In this document: positions 48,182 to 56,982 of the stretch, piece by piece
Numbering within the stretch: the stretch's first letter is position 1
Layout of the letters: each line of letters opens with the position of its first letter
IMG/VR virus record: IMGVR_UViG_3300030060_000739
Location: 1 to 59,060 of that record
From: a virus
Direction: 5' to 3' (one strand)
Length of the DNA stretch: 59,060 nucleotides
Program-made: the position numbers and the translations under genes
Notes under the pieces: generated by a model
The model's database searches: none
What the model was told of the DNA's origin: nothing
What the model saw: the letters and a program-made list of their open reading frames with translations, nothing else

Positions 48182-48802
48182 ATGGCAAACTCAACATTCA
48201 GCGGTCCAGTCCGCTCCAAAAATGGTTTTGAAACAATATCGGAAAACGCAACTACTGGTGCTATAACTGTAACCAGTGGTACTAAAATGGCTGTAGAAGC
48301 TACAGCTAGTGCTGGTATTGAAGGTACTGCAGCAGTTTATGTTACGCAAGTAAACAGACTGAAGAGCGATACTGACACTAACGTCAATATCGTTAAAACA
48401 ACTATCATGATCGACTTAACTGGGTTGAAAGATGGCGGCACCGCTGGTGATATTATCGGTAAAGATGGCTCTGGTGTTGCGTTTATCGGTCAAGTAACAA
48501 CAGCTAACCAAGGCACAGTCTTCGGAGTAACCATGACTTGTCTAGAGACTCCCGCTGGTGGAAGCACAGACATCGACTTATTCTCTGCTACAGAAGGTAC
48601 AGGTGTAAACGACACAGCTATCACAGCACTAACAGAAACTCAAATCATCAACGCTGGAGCAGCTTCTGCCGGTACGATGGTCGCTGGCGGTGATATAGCT
48701 GCTGATCAGTTTTTGTATCTCGTAAGCCAAGGTACTGGAGACGCTGCTTACACCGCTGGACGTTTCTTGATTGAAATTACAGGGTTTGACGCAGCATCCT
48801 AA
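48182..48802 (+). CDS. Virion structural protein, Ala/Thr/Gly-rich
   Basis: A 206-residue protein with GAGGAGG before the ATG, the best ribosome site in the window, suggesting high expression. It is beta-rich and low in charge (ENATTGAITVTSGTKMAV; DIDLFSATEGTG). It may be a head fibre or decoration protein. No family was recognised. Confidence 0.6.
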   Translation: MANSTFSGPVRSKNGFETISENATTGAITVTSGTKMAVEATASAGIEGTAAVYVTQVNRLKSDTDTNVNIVKTTIMIDLTGLKDGGTAGDIIGKDGSGVAFIGQVTTANQGTVFGVTMTCLETPAGGSTDIDLFSATEGTGVNDTAITALTETQIINAGAASAGTMVAGGDIAADQFLYLVSQGTGDAAYTAGRFLIEITGFDAAS

Positions 48803-48813
48803 AGGAGTGAATC

Positions 48814-49224
48814 ATGGCTGATGCAGTCACATCTACAGAAATCCTAGACGGAGATAAAGATCTCATAGTGCAACTCACAAACGTGAGCGACGGTACAGGA
48901 GAATCCGCTGTTACTAAGATAGACGTAAGCGCACTCGCAGCAAGAGCATCCGATGGGGCAGCTTGCACTGGTGTTAAGTTAGCTAAAGTTTATTACAGTA
49001 TAATGGATTTTTCCTCTGTCTTACTAGAGTGGGACGCTACTAGCAACACCTTGTGTATAGAGCTAAACCCAAACGCTGATGGTATTTTAGACTTCAGCGA
49101 CTTCGGGGGTCTTCAAAACACTTCTGGTAGTGGTAAGACAGGAGATATAGCTCTAACTACTGTGGGGGCTAGTAACGGAGACACGTATCTAATAGTTCTA
49201 CACTGCACTAAGACATATGCCTGA
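48814..49224 (+). CDS. Virion structural protein
   Basis: A 136-residue beta-rich protein (VTSTEILDGDKDLIVQL; GILDFSDFGGL). AAAGGAG lies before the start. It lies between two other probable head proteins and overlaps the tail-adaptor start by one base (TGATG). No family recognised. Confidence 0.6.
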   Translation: MADAVTSTEILDGDKDLIVQLTNVSDGTGESAVTKIDVSALAARASDGAACTGVKLAKVYYSIMDFSSVLLEWDATSNTLCIELNPNADGILDFSDFGGLQNTSGSGKTGDIALTTVGASNGDTYLIVLHCTKTYA

Positions 49225-49901
49225 TGTCGACTTCAGGCACTAAAACTTTCCAGCTCACTATCGCTGACACTATTGAAGAAGCGTATGAGCTGGCTGGTTT
49301 AGAACTTAGAACTGGTTACGATGCGGAGACTGCAAGAAGGTCTCTAAACATAATGTTTGCAGACTGGGCTAATCGTGGTGTTAACTTGTGGACCATTGAG
49401 CAGGTTACAACTAATTTATCTGCCGGTACTAACAGTTACACGTTAAATTCTTTTGATGTAGACATAGTCTCCGCTGTTATCCGTCAGATAGATTCTTCTT
49501 CTAACACTACAGATCTACAGCTAACCCGGATCGGTAGGTCTGAGTATCTGAACATACCCGATAAGTCTGCCACTGGTAGACCTAACCAGTATTTTCTTGA
49601 TAGACAAACTACACCTGTTCTTAATATCTGGCCAACGCCGGACTCTGTGAACACATATCGTTTTGTAGCAAACACTATACAGCGTATTGATGATGTAACA
49701 GCCTCGGCTCAAGACCCAGAGGTGCCGTCAAGATTTATGCCCTGTATGGCTAGTGGGCTAGCATACTATATCGCTTTGAAGAGGAATCCGGAAAAAGCTG
49801 GAATTTTAAAGGCCCAGTACGAACAGGATTTTAAATTAGCTGCGGATGAAGATAGAAATCGTGCTTCACTACACCTAGTTCCAAGAAGGACTTATCTTTA
49901 G
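49224..49901 (+). CDS. Head-tail adaptor / tail accessory factor (P22 gp4-like)
   Basis: A 225-residue protein. The opening TIADTIEEAYELAGLELRTG, then RRSLNIMFADWANRGVNLW and later LNIWPTPDS are typical of the gp4/T7 gp11-like proteins bound below the portal. MASGLAYYIALKRNP and a basic C-terminus complete the fold. Its neighbours are another adaptor and a zinc-ribbon protein. Confidence 0.7.
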   Translation: MSTSGTKTFQLTIADTIEEAYELAGLELRTGYDAETARRSLNIMFADWANRGVNLWTIEQVTTNLSAGTNSYTLNSFDVDIVSAVIRQIDSSSNTTDLQLTRIGRSEYLNIPDKSATGRPNQYFLDRQTTPVLNIWPTPDSVNTYRFVANTIQRIDDVTASAQDPEVPSRFMPCMASGLAYYIALKRNPEKAGILKAQYEQDFKLAADEDRNRASLHLVPRRTYL

Positions 49902-50263
49902 TGGCATATGCTGTAGGTAAATATTCTAGAGCTCAGTGTGACCGTTGTGGTTTTGTCTATAAGTATTTAGATCTAAAAATGCAGTGGAACGGACTCAAGG
50001 TTTGTTATGAGTGTTATGAAACTAAACACCCGCAACTTGAGCCACAGAATGTTAGACCAGACCCCGAGGCACTTTACCAACCCAGACCTACGGAGTTACC
50101 TCCCACTACTGGATACGGTATAGTTAGGTCTGAAAACACAAAAGACTCAAACGGTGTTACTGGGCTTTCTATGAATGTAACACATAATGACACGATTGGT
50201 TCTAGTTTTTTCATGGACCAACTTACAGGAAGCGTAGGCACAGTCACTGTAACTACCGGATAA
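49901..50263 (+). CDS. Zinc-ribbon virion-region protein
   Basis: A 120-residue protein from GTG 49901 (TAGTG overlap). Two knuckles, CDRCGF (13-18) and CYECYE (35-40), with LKMQWNGLKV between, form a zinc ribbon seen in a family common next to phage tail adaptors. The C-terminal part is Thr/Ser-rich and beta-like. Function unknown. Confidence 0.7.
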   Translation: MAYAVGKYSRAQCDRCGFVYKYLDLKMQWNGLKVCYECYETKHPQLEPQNVRPDPEALYQPRPTELPPTTGYGIVRSENTKDSNGVTGLSMNVTHNDTIGSSFFMDQLTGSVGTVTVTTG

Positions 50264-50267
50264 TTAA

Positions 50268-50918
50268 ATGACCTATACATTATCCAGCTTAAAATCTTCT
50301 TTACAAGACTATGCTGAGTCTACTGAGACAACTTTTGTTTCTCATTTAGATGATTTTATTAAAACATCAGAAGAGAGAATACTGAAAGCTGTTCAGCTGG
50401 ATGATTTTATTAAAAACGTAAAAGGAACAGCGACATCGGGCTCCTCTTTTTTAGGAACACCCACTGACTATCTTTCTTCTTTTAGTTTAGCTGTCATAGA
50501 TTCTAGTTCTAATTACAACTATTTATTATTAAAACACCCAAGTTTTATTCGGGATTTTACACCCGCAGAGGCCACCACAGGCTTACCTAAATATTATTCT
50601 GAGTTTGATAGTAACACTTTTCAGTTAGCACCAGCACCGAACGCTAACCTAGTATTTGAGTTACATTATTTCTACAGACCATCATCTCTTACTTCAGCAG
50701 GTGACTCAGGATCAACATGGTTATCTACAAACGCACCCAACGCTTTACTGTATGGAGCACTCGTAGAAGCCATGATGTATTTGAAAAATTATGAGACAAC
50801 ACCAATCTATGAGCAAAGGTTTCAAGAAGCATTAGCTTTGATGAAGAACCTCGGGGAAGGTAAATCTACCCGAGACCAATATAGATACGACCAAGTAAGG
50901 AGAACCCCTCAAGCATGA
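50268..50918 (+). CDS. Head-tail adaptor-like protein
   Basis: A 216-residue protein: LSSLKSSLQDYAESTETTFV and HLDDFIKTSEERILKAV at the N-terminus, then FELHYFYRPSSLT and APNALLYGALVEAMMYLKN. These features match a podovirus adaptor family found with gp4-like proteins. It is proposed to bind the portal-tail joint. Overlaps the next gene by ATGA. Confidence 0.65.
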   Translation: MTYTLSSLKSSLQDYAESTETTFVSHLDDFIKTSEERILKAVQLDDFIKNVKGTATSGSSFLGTPTDYLSSFSLAVIDSSSNYNYLLLKHPSFIRDFTPAEATTGLPKYYSEFDSNTFQLAPAPNANLVFELHYFYRPSSLTSAGDSGSTWLSTNAPNALLYGALVEAMMYLKNYETTPIYEQRFQEALALMKNLGEGKSTRDQYRYDQVRRTPQA

Positions 50919-51652
50919 AACAATCTAATCTTGACGGTGCGAATATCGCTATCGTCGCTATGGGTGAGAGTCAGTTAGATTATCATTTATCAGTATCCCA
51001 CGGACACGAGTTTGATGAAGTCTGGGCTATAAACGCTATGGCCGGTATCGCTAGACAGGTTGATAAAACTTTTATGCTAGATCCGGCTAGTCGGTTTTTA
51101 GACACAGACGATGCGGGGTCACAGACTCACCTGATGAAGAAAGTTTTAAAAGAACACCCAGGACCAATATATACCTGTGAGTTAGATGATAGGTGTGATA
51201 ACCTAGTTGAGTTTCCTTTGCTAGATGTTGTGAAAGAGACAGGAAGTTCTTACTTAAATAACACAGTGGCTTTTGCTGTGGCGTTCGCTATGTACAATCG
51301 TGTGGGTAGAATTAATATGTTTGGTGTTGATTTTACCTACAAAGGTAATCTTCACTTTGCAGAAGCAGGTAGAGCTTGTGTAGAGTTCTGGCTTTCTAAA
51401 TGTATTTCTGCAGGCATAGTAGTGAGTGTCGCTCCTAGGTCTGGTTTACTAGACACAGATTTACCCATACAGGAAAAAATATATGGTTATCACAGACTCG
51501 ACAACCCTCCTGTAATATTATTTGATCCAGATACTGGAGACTTTTATAAAACAGGGCATAAAGAGTATGTTCATTCTATAGAAGAAGAAAACAGAAAGAA
51601 TGCCAAAGTTATACCTATATTAGATACACCGCCCGAAGCAAAAAGATACTGA
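50915..51652 (+). CDS. Rossmann-like protein of unknown function in the tail cluster
   Basis: A 245-residue protein. IAIVAMGESQLDYHL then DEVWAINAMAG, TFMLDPASRF, INMFGVDFTYKG, HFAEAGRACVEFW and VSVAPRSGLLD form an alternating beta/alpha pattern, similar to a family I have seen in other marine phages, and loosely to DUF115/MptE-like proteins. A nucleotide- or sugar-related enzyme is possible. It is not a clear structural protein, which is odd for its position. Confidence 0.6.
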   Translation: MKQSNLDGANIAIVAMGESQLDYHLSVSHGHEFDEVWAINAMAGIARQVDKTFMLDPASRFLDTDDAGSQTHLMKKVLKEHPGPIYTCELDDRCDNLVEFPLLDVVKETGSSYLNNTVAFAVAFAMYNRVGRINMFGVDFTYKGNLHFAEAGRACVEFWLSKCISAGIVVSVAPRSGLLDTDLPIQEKIYGYHRLDNPPVILFDPDTGDFYKTGHKEYVHSIEEENRKNAKVIPILDTPPEAKRY

Positions 51653-51942
51653 TGATCGAGATAGACACAGTTAGCAGTATCGGCAGCGTTTTAGTCAATA
51701 CTCAAAACTTTAGAGGACACCCTCCCGAATATTGGGCTGAGCGAGCCACAGAAAGAATATGCGGCATCTCAGAGTTTGCGGAAGGACATGTTAGGCAACA
51801 AGCAGAAGAGTATCGACTAGCTATTTACAACACAATATTGTACTATATTCAAGAAAGCATCAGTAGTGAGAAGTGCACGATGCGAAACAAACTGTCTCAA
51901 CAGGGACACGAAGATTTAGCGAAAATTTTATCGGAGTTATAG
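51652..51942 (+). CDS. Small helical phage protein
   Basis: A 96-residue protein with TQNFRGHPPEYWAERATERI, FAEGHVRQQAEEY and DLAKILSEL. The 'RGH.PEYWAE' plus 'QA' helix pattern is common in phage tail clusters. The gene overlaps its upstream neighbour by TGATG. Role unknown. Confidence 0.65.
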   Translation: MIEIDTVSSIGSVLVNTQNFRGHPPEYWAERATERICGISEFAEGHVRQQAEEYRLAIYNTILYYIQESISSEKCTMRNKLSQQGHEDLAKILSEL

Positions 51943-51944
51943 TA

Positions 51945-52373
51945 ATGGCGATTACATCAACATTAACAACCAGTTTTAAAAAAGAGCTTTTAGAGGCAGT
52001 TCATAATTTTAAAAACTCTGGTGGAGACACTTTTAAATTAGCTCTGTACACAAGCTCGGCCACGTTAGGTGCAGCGACAACAGCTTTCACCACCACTAAC
52101 CAAGCGAGTGGTACAAACTACACTTCAGGAGGTAATAACCTGACTAGAGTAGACCCCACTAGCAGTGGAACTACTGGATTTACAGACTTTGCTGACTTGA
52201 CTTTTGGCACAGCTACAGTCACAGCCAGAGGATGCATGATTTATAATAGCACAGATTCTAACGCCTCTGTAGCAACTATAGATTTTGGTGGAGATAAAAC
52301 ATCCACCGCAGGAGATTTTACTATAGTTTTTCCAGCAGCTGCAGCCAGCACAGCTATTATCAGAATAGCTTAA
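51945..52373 (+). CDS. Beta-rich virion protein
   Basis: A 142-residue protein from ATG 51945, eight bases after GGAG (51933-51936); the longer frame from 51873 overlaps the gene before it. It has FKLALYTSSATLGAATTAF, LTFGTATVTARGCMIYN and a Gly/Thr-rich C-terminus. Relatives are typical tail or fibre-associated proteins in marine phages. Role inferred. Confidence 0.65.
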   Translation: MAITSTLTTSFKKELLEAVHNFKNSGGDTFKLALYTSSATLGAATTAFTTTNQASGTNYTSGGNNLTRVDPTSSGTTGFTDFADLTFGTATVTARGCMIYNSTDSNASVATIDFGGDKTSTAGDFTIVFPAAAASTAIIRIA

Positions 52374-52380
52374 ATAAGAC

Positions 52381-53271
52381 ATGTCTACGGGTTGGGGTCG
52401 CGGAACTTGGGGTTCCGGAGGTTGGTCCTCTGACGCTGTTTCCGTTACTCTTACTGGTGTTTCTGCCACTGGTGCAGTAGGTTCTCCAACACCGGATGCA
52501 GAAGCCAATGTAACCCTCTCAGGTTTATCTAGTACAGGCTCAGTCGGGTCTGTTACGATAGTCGCTAAAGCCAGTGTAAGTCTTTCAGGTCAGTCTGGTA
52601 CAGGTGCAGTAGGATCTACTGCCCCTACAGGAAAAGCTAATGTAACTCCGACTACTTTAGTAGGAACTACAGGAGCACCAGTAGCTGGTGTAAATGCTCA
52701 AGCTATAGCATCTATCGCTGGTGCTGTAGGAACAGTTGGTTCTGTTTCGGTAGATGTGGACGGAGAGGCTAATGTCTCTGTGGATGGTCAAGCTGCCACC
52801 GCTAGTGTCGGTTCAGTAACGGTACACCATAATGCAGTAGCTACGCTTTCTGGCGTGGCGGGCACAAGTGCTTTAGGTACCACTACTACTGTAGCAAAAG
52901 CTAATGTCAGTCCTTCCGGTGTCGCAGCTACAGGCTCTGTCGGATCGCCGACAGTAACCGGAAAAGCAAATGTTTCACCCACAGGTGTTGCGGGCACAAG
53001 TTCTTTAGGTTCTGTTAGTATTGCTCTAGGAATTACCCTACAGGTAACAGGACAAGAAGGCACAAGTGCTCTGGGTTCAGTAAGCATAGTTTCTAAAGCG
53101 AGTGTTACTTTAGATGGCGTATCGGGAACTACAGGCACACCAACAGTTTTAGTCTGGGGTCTGGTTGATGATAGCCAAGACCCAAGCTGGTCCGCGATAG
53201 ATGATAGTCAAACTCCAAGCTGGACCGCAGTAAGTGACAGTCAAGATCCTGGTTGGGAAGATGTCGCTTAA
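52381..53271 (+). CDS. Tail repeat protein with two repeat classes
   Basis: A 296-residue protein. The N-terminus is STGWGRGTWGSGGW, close to a patch in the 621-residue tail protein. Residues about 20-245 are some nine to ten repeats of about 22 residues with core VTLSG.S.TG.VGSVT (Gly/Ser/Thr/Val only). The last 35 residues are three 11-residue repeats of the form DDSQDPSW. It looks like a long beta-fibre. It may carry the contact between tail knob and fibre. Confidence 0.65.
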   Translation: MSTGWGRGTWGSGGWSSDAVSVTLTGVSATGAVGSPTPDAEANVTLSGLSSTGSVGSVTIVAKASVSLSGQSGTGAVGSTAPTGKANVTPTTLVGTTGAPVAGVNAQAIASIAGAVGTVGSVSVDVDGEANVSVDGQAATASVGSVTVHHNAVATLSGVAGTSALGTTTTVAKANVSPSGVAATGSVGSPTVTGKANVSPTGVAGTSSLGSVSIALGITLQVTGQEGTSALGSVSIVSKASVTLDGVSGTTGTPTVLVWGLVDDSQDPSWSAIDDSQTPSWTAVSDSQDPGWEDVA

Positions 53272-53296
53272 CTATACAAATAAAAAGTATTATAAT
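53268..53296 (+). promoter_or_regulatory. Sigma-70-type promoter for the tail fibre gene
   Basis: TTAACT (53268-53273; four of six) and a perfect TATAAT (53291-53296) are spaced exactly 17 bp. The -35 box overlaps the stop codon of the previous gene. It lies 26 bases before the fibre start and is the best consensus promoter I found in the window. Confidence 0.7.
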
Positions 53297-53321
53297 CTTA
53301 ATAAGAACAGAGGATTAAAGT

Positions 53322-56297
53322 ATGGCTAGTACATATGTTAATGACTTACGTCTCAATGAGTTAGCCACAGGAGACGCTAGTGGTACTTGGGGAACAATAA
53401 CCAATACAAACCTTGAGCTCATCGCTGAAGCTTTTAGTTTTGGTACAGAGGCTATTACTACTAATGCTGACACTCATACCACTACAATAGCTGACGGTGC
53501 TACTGATCCTGGACGATCAATATTCCTTAAATACACAGGCACATTAGATTCTGCTTGTACAATCACTATTGGCCCTAACACGGTCTCTAAGCTTTGGTTC
53601 ATTGAGAACGCAACCAGTGGCTCTCAGAATATCATTATCAAACAAGGTTCTGGGGCCACGGTCACAATCGCTAACGGCCAGACTAAAGCAATCTATAGTG
53701 ATGGTGCTGGGTCTGGCGGTGCGATGGTTGATGCGTTTACCGATCTTTCTGTTCCATCATTCTTTGTGTCAGGGGATTTAGACGTAGACGGCACAACCAA
53801 TCTCGACGTTGTAGACATAGACGGTGCTTTAACTCAAGACGGCGGTGCGGTTTTCAATGAAGATTCGGCTGATGTTGACTTCCGTGTAGAAAGCAACGGG
53901 AACCAACATATGTTGTTCGTCGACGGTGGGAACGATCATGTCAACATAGGAACTGCAACGGATTACGGTGGTGTTGTAAATATAGAAACTACTGATAATA
54001 GTACTAATTTACTCCTTGCATCTACTGACACGGATGCAAACGCTGGCCCTATTCTTGTTCTGTACCGACAAAGCACTAGTTCTGCTGCTGACGGTGACGC
54101 TATCGGGAAGATAGACGTTCTGGCGTACAACGATGCTAATCAAAACATAACTTTTGCCCAAATAGCTGGGTTCATTTCGGACGCTAGTGATGGATCAGAG
54201 GACGGCCAGTTACAGATCAACCTAATGAGTTCTGCGTCATCGCAAAGTTTTGTTGATTTTATCGGTAGCACCGGCACAGTTTTTAATGAGGGAAGCGTAG
54301 TAAATCTTGATTTTCGCGTAGAAAGTGACTCAAACACTCATATGCTGTTTGTTGATTCTGGTAATAACCATGTAAACATCGGAACATCTACAGATTTAGG
54401 TGGCGTGTTAAATGTTTTTGGCACAGGTGCGGGTAACGCAAGGGTTGTCATTGAAGGTGAAAGCAGCGCAGACCCATATATTAACTTTCTTGCTAATAAC
54501 ACGACTCACTTTTCCATAGGTATCGATGACAGCGACAGCGACTCATTTAAAATAAGTCAAAACTCTGCTTTCGGCACTAATGATTTTTTAAGTATTCTTA
54601 CAACAGGAGATGTGCAAGCAACACGAGCAAGAAGCAACACTGTAGGGGAAGTTGCGCTAAGTGTACAGCCTTCAGATAGCACAATTCACTACGGTTTCCG
54701 GATTGACTCATCTAATAACAATCTCAACCTTGATAGAGCTGACTCAGGAAATGAGGTTCAATTACTATCAATAGATACTAGTGGTGGTGTAATCCTTGAT
54801 AGGTCTGATAACGGAGATAATCTGACCCTAAGAACTTCTGATGCAGATGCTAGTGCTGGCCCTATTCTTAATTTGAATAGAAACTCAGCTAGCCCAGCAG
54901 ATAATGATTACATTGGTGAGATTAAATTTGATGGGCGTAATGATGCCGGTCAAGCGGTAACTTATGCTGGTATAGCAGGGCGAATACTAGATGCTTCAGA
55001 CGGCACAGAAGATGGTCGTTTTGAGTTGTACACCCAGAGGGCTGGTACACAAAACTCCATGATGGTGACTGCACCCTCCGAAATAATTTTTAACAACGAT
55101 TCTATTGACCTAGACTTCAGAGTGGAGTCAAACGGCAACGCTAATATGTTGATCGTTGATGGTGGGAGTGATGTCGTTTTAGTTGGTACAAATACTATCA
55201 ACCCTCAATCAGCAAGCAGCGGCGGTAACGAAGGCTGTATGTTTGGAAGCGGTTTGATCACCGCTGGTAGAGCAGGAGGCGAGATAGCGATCTTCAATCG
55301 CCAATCCTCAGATGGTGATGTTGTTCTAATTAGAAAAGACGGTTCTACCGTAGGTAGTATAGCCACAGAAGGTGGCGACATGGCTATCGGTAACGACGAT
55401 GCTGGTATCCAATTTATAAATGGCACAGAACACTTTAGGCCATTCAACATGACATCTAATGCTGCCACAGATGGCCTGATGGATATTGGATCTAGTAGTA
55501 AACGTTTCAAAGACCTTCACCTATCAGGCACTGCTAATACGGGATTGTTAGAGGTAGCGTCTGCAAATACAACGCTTGCTAATTTCCAAGCAAATGTAGG
55601 AGGAGCGGGAGGTGTAGGTGTTGTTAACATAAAAACTAACACTTCATCCTCAAACGGACTTCAATTAGTCGGAAATGGATCGGGCGCAAGTATTGCGGGT
55701 GGAGCTTTAGCGGCTACTGTTCAAAATACAGAAAACGGGCCACTCCGTTTTGGCACCAACGCTACTGAAACAGCGCGAATTACTACAGCAGGAGATCTGT
55801 GCATAAATAATACAAATGCCAGTGGCTCTGCTAGCGCTACCGCTAAGATTTTCGTTAAAGTACCTTTGTCTGTTACATCCAATGCTTTTATGTGCCAACC
55901 CGACCAGAGTGGGACCACCAATGCTGCGATATTTCAGAACATCTCTGGTGCTAATGCTGGATTTATACAATACACTGCCACTACTACTACATATGCCACT
56001 TCATCGGATTACAGGATGAAAGAAAATGTAGTAGCCTTGTCAGGCGCTACAGACCGCCTCAAGCAACTTAACCCTTCACGGTTTAACTTTATTGAAGATG
56101 CAGACACCACCGTAGATGGTTTCTTAGCACATGAAGTACAAGCTGTTGTACCAGAGGCAGTCACAGGTACTAAAGATGCAGTAGATGCAGACGGTAACCC
56201 AGATTACCAAGGCATTGATCAATCAAAACTTGTACCACTTTTGGTGGCAACAATCCAAGAACTTGAGGCGCGAATAGCTGCCTTAGAATCCGAATAA
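53322..56297 (+). CDS. Tail fibre with C-terminal self-cleaving chaperone (peptidase S74)
   Basis: A 991-residue protein. N-terminus LRLNELATGDASGTWGT resembles particle-binding domains of marine phage fibres. The shaft has three copies of a DFRVESNGN..MLFVDGG module (near residues 185, 327 and 605) and two copies of a longer module ending ISDASDGSEDG. At the C-terminus SSDYRMKENV (894-903) is the S74 catalytic start: Ser895, Asp896, Lys900, followed by DGFLAHEVQAVVPEAV and a closing helix. The last ~97 residues would trim themselves off after trimer folding. Confidence 0.88.
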   Translation: MASTYVNDLRLNELATGDASGTWGTITNTNLELIAEAFSFGTEAITTNADTHTTTIADGATDPGRSIFLKYTGTLDSACTITIGPNTVSKLWFIENATSGSQNIIIKQGSGATVTIANGQTKAIYSDGAGSGGAMVDAFTDLSVPSFFVSGDLDVDGTTNLDVVDIDGALTQDGGAVFNEDSADVDFRVESNGNQHMLFVDGGNDHVNIGTATDYGGVVNIETTDNSTNLLLASTDTDANAGPILVLYRQSTSSAADGDAIGKIDVLAYNDANQNITFAQIAGFISDASDGSEDGQLQINLMSSASSQSFVDFIGSTGTVFNEGSVVNLDFRVESDSNTHMLFVDSGNNHVNIGTSTDLGGVLNVFGTGAGNARVVIEGESSADPYINFLANNTTHFSIGIDDSDSDSFKISQNSAFGTNDFLSILTTGDVQATRARSNTVGEVALSVQPSDSTIHYGFRIDSSNNNLNLDRADSGNEVQLLSIDTSGGVILDRSDNGDNLTLRTSDADASAGPILNLNRNSASPADNDYIGEIKFDGRNDAGQAVTYAGIAGRILDASDGTEDGRFELYTQRAGTQNSMMVTAPSEIIFNNDSIDLDFRVESNGNANMLIVDGGSDVVLVGTNTINPQSASSGGNEGCMFGSGLITAGRAGGEIAIFNRQSSDGDVVLIRKDGSTVGSIATEGGDMAIGNDDAGIQFINGTEHFRPFNMTSNAATDGLMDIGSSSKRFKDLHLSGTANTGLLEVASANTTLANFQANVGGAGGVGVVNIKTNTSSSNGLQLVGNGSGASIAGGALAATVQNTENGPLRFGTNATETARITTAGDLCINNTNASGSASATAKIFVKVPLSVTSNAFMCQPDQSGTTNAAIFQNISGANAGFIQYTATTTTYATSSDYRMKENVVALSGATDRLKQLNPSRFNFIEDADTTVDGFLAHEVQAVVPEAVTGTKDAVDADGNPDYQGIDQSKLVPLLVATIQELEARIAALESE

Positions 56298-56308
56298 GGA
56301 GAAATAAA

Positions 56309-56632
56309 ATGGCAGTCACATGGCAAGCGGTCCAGCTAAGCCGACAATTAAAAGATGGCGACAAAGACAATGTCGTTAAGACCGTTCACTGGCAAGCAAC
56401 CGATTCCGAGGTAGACGGAGAGAATACCTACTCAGGACGTTGTTACGGCACTGTCAGCTTGGCTGCGCCGGGAGATTCTTTTACGCCTTATGCTGACATC
56501 ACAGAAGAGCAAGCGGTAGGTTGGGCTAAAAGTGCGCTAGGTGACGATGAGGTTGCAGCCTTTGAAAAATCGGTTGAAAATCAGATAGATCAACAAAAGA
56601 ATCCAATAGAAGATAAAGGAGTGCCGTGGTAA
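56309..56632 (+). CDS. DUF7936-like protein, first of a pair
   Basis: A 107-residue protein: VTWQAVQLSR, TVHWQATDSE, YGTVSLAAPGD, FTPYADITEEQAVGWAKSALG and a GVPW end. This family accompanies tail fibres in many marine phages. Role unknown; virion association or fibre assembly is possible. Paralogous to the next gene, which it overlaps by TAATG. Confidence 0.7.
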   Translation: MAVTWQAVQLSRQLKDGDKDNVVKTVHWQATDSEVDGENTYSGRCYGTVSLAAPGDSFTPYADITEEQAVGWAKSALGDDEVAAFEKSVENQIDQQKNPIEDKGVPW

Positions 56633-56982
56633 TGGCAATAACAACAACTTGGAACGTCAGTAACATGACGCACGTTGACGCAGATGGTGGGGTGATACTC
56701 GCTGTCTGGTCACTCGTAGCGGCCAGCGATGGCGAAGGAAAAGAAACAGCTACCGAAGGTGGTAAGAACCGTTTTGAATACGATGCGTCAGGCAGTGGAT
56801 TCATAGCATATAAGGATCTCAAAGAAAGCGATGTGCTTGGTTGGATTTACGAAGCTAACAAAGAAGGCGATGAGACAGCCGACGAGTATAAAGCTAGAAT
56901 AGAATCTGAAAGAACAGCGAAAGTTCAAGCCCAAATTGATCGGAAGGCTGCACAATCAGATGGTTTACCTTGGAGTGCATAA
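56632..56982 (+). CDS. DUF7936-like protein, second of a pair
   Basis: A 116-residue protein from ATG 56632 (AAAGGAG about 10 bases upstream; GTG 56626 is less likely). TTTWNVSNMTHVDADGGV, ILAVWSLVAASDG, FIAYKDLKESDVLGWIYEA and GLPWSA follow the same order as in the previous gene, so the two derive from a duplication. Sequence identity looks low. Confidence 0.7.
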   Translation: MAITTTWNVSNMTHVDADGGVILAVWSLVAASDGEGKETATEGGKNRFEYDASGSGFIAYKDLKESDVLGWIYEANKEGDETADEYKARIESERTAKVQAQIDRKAAQSDGLPWSA

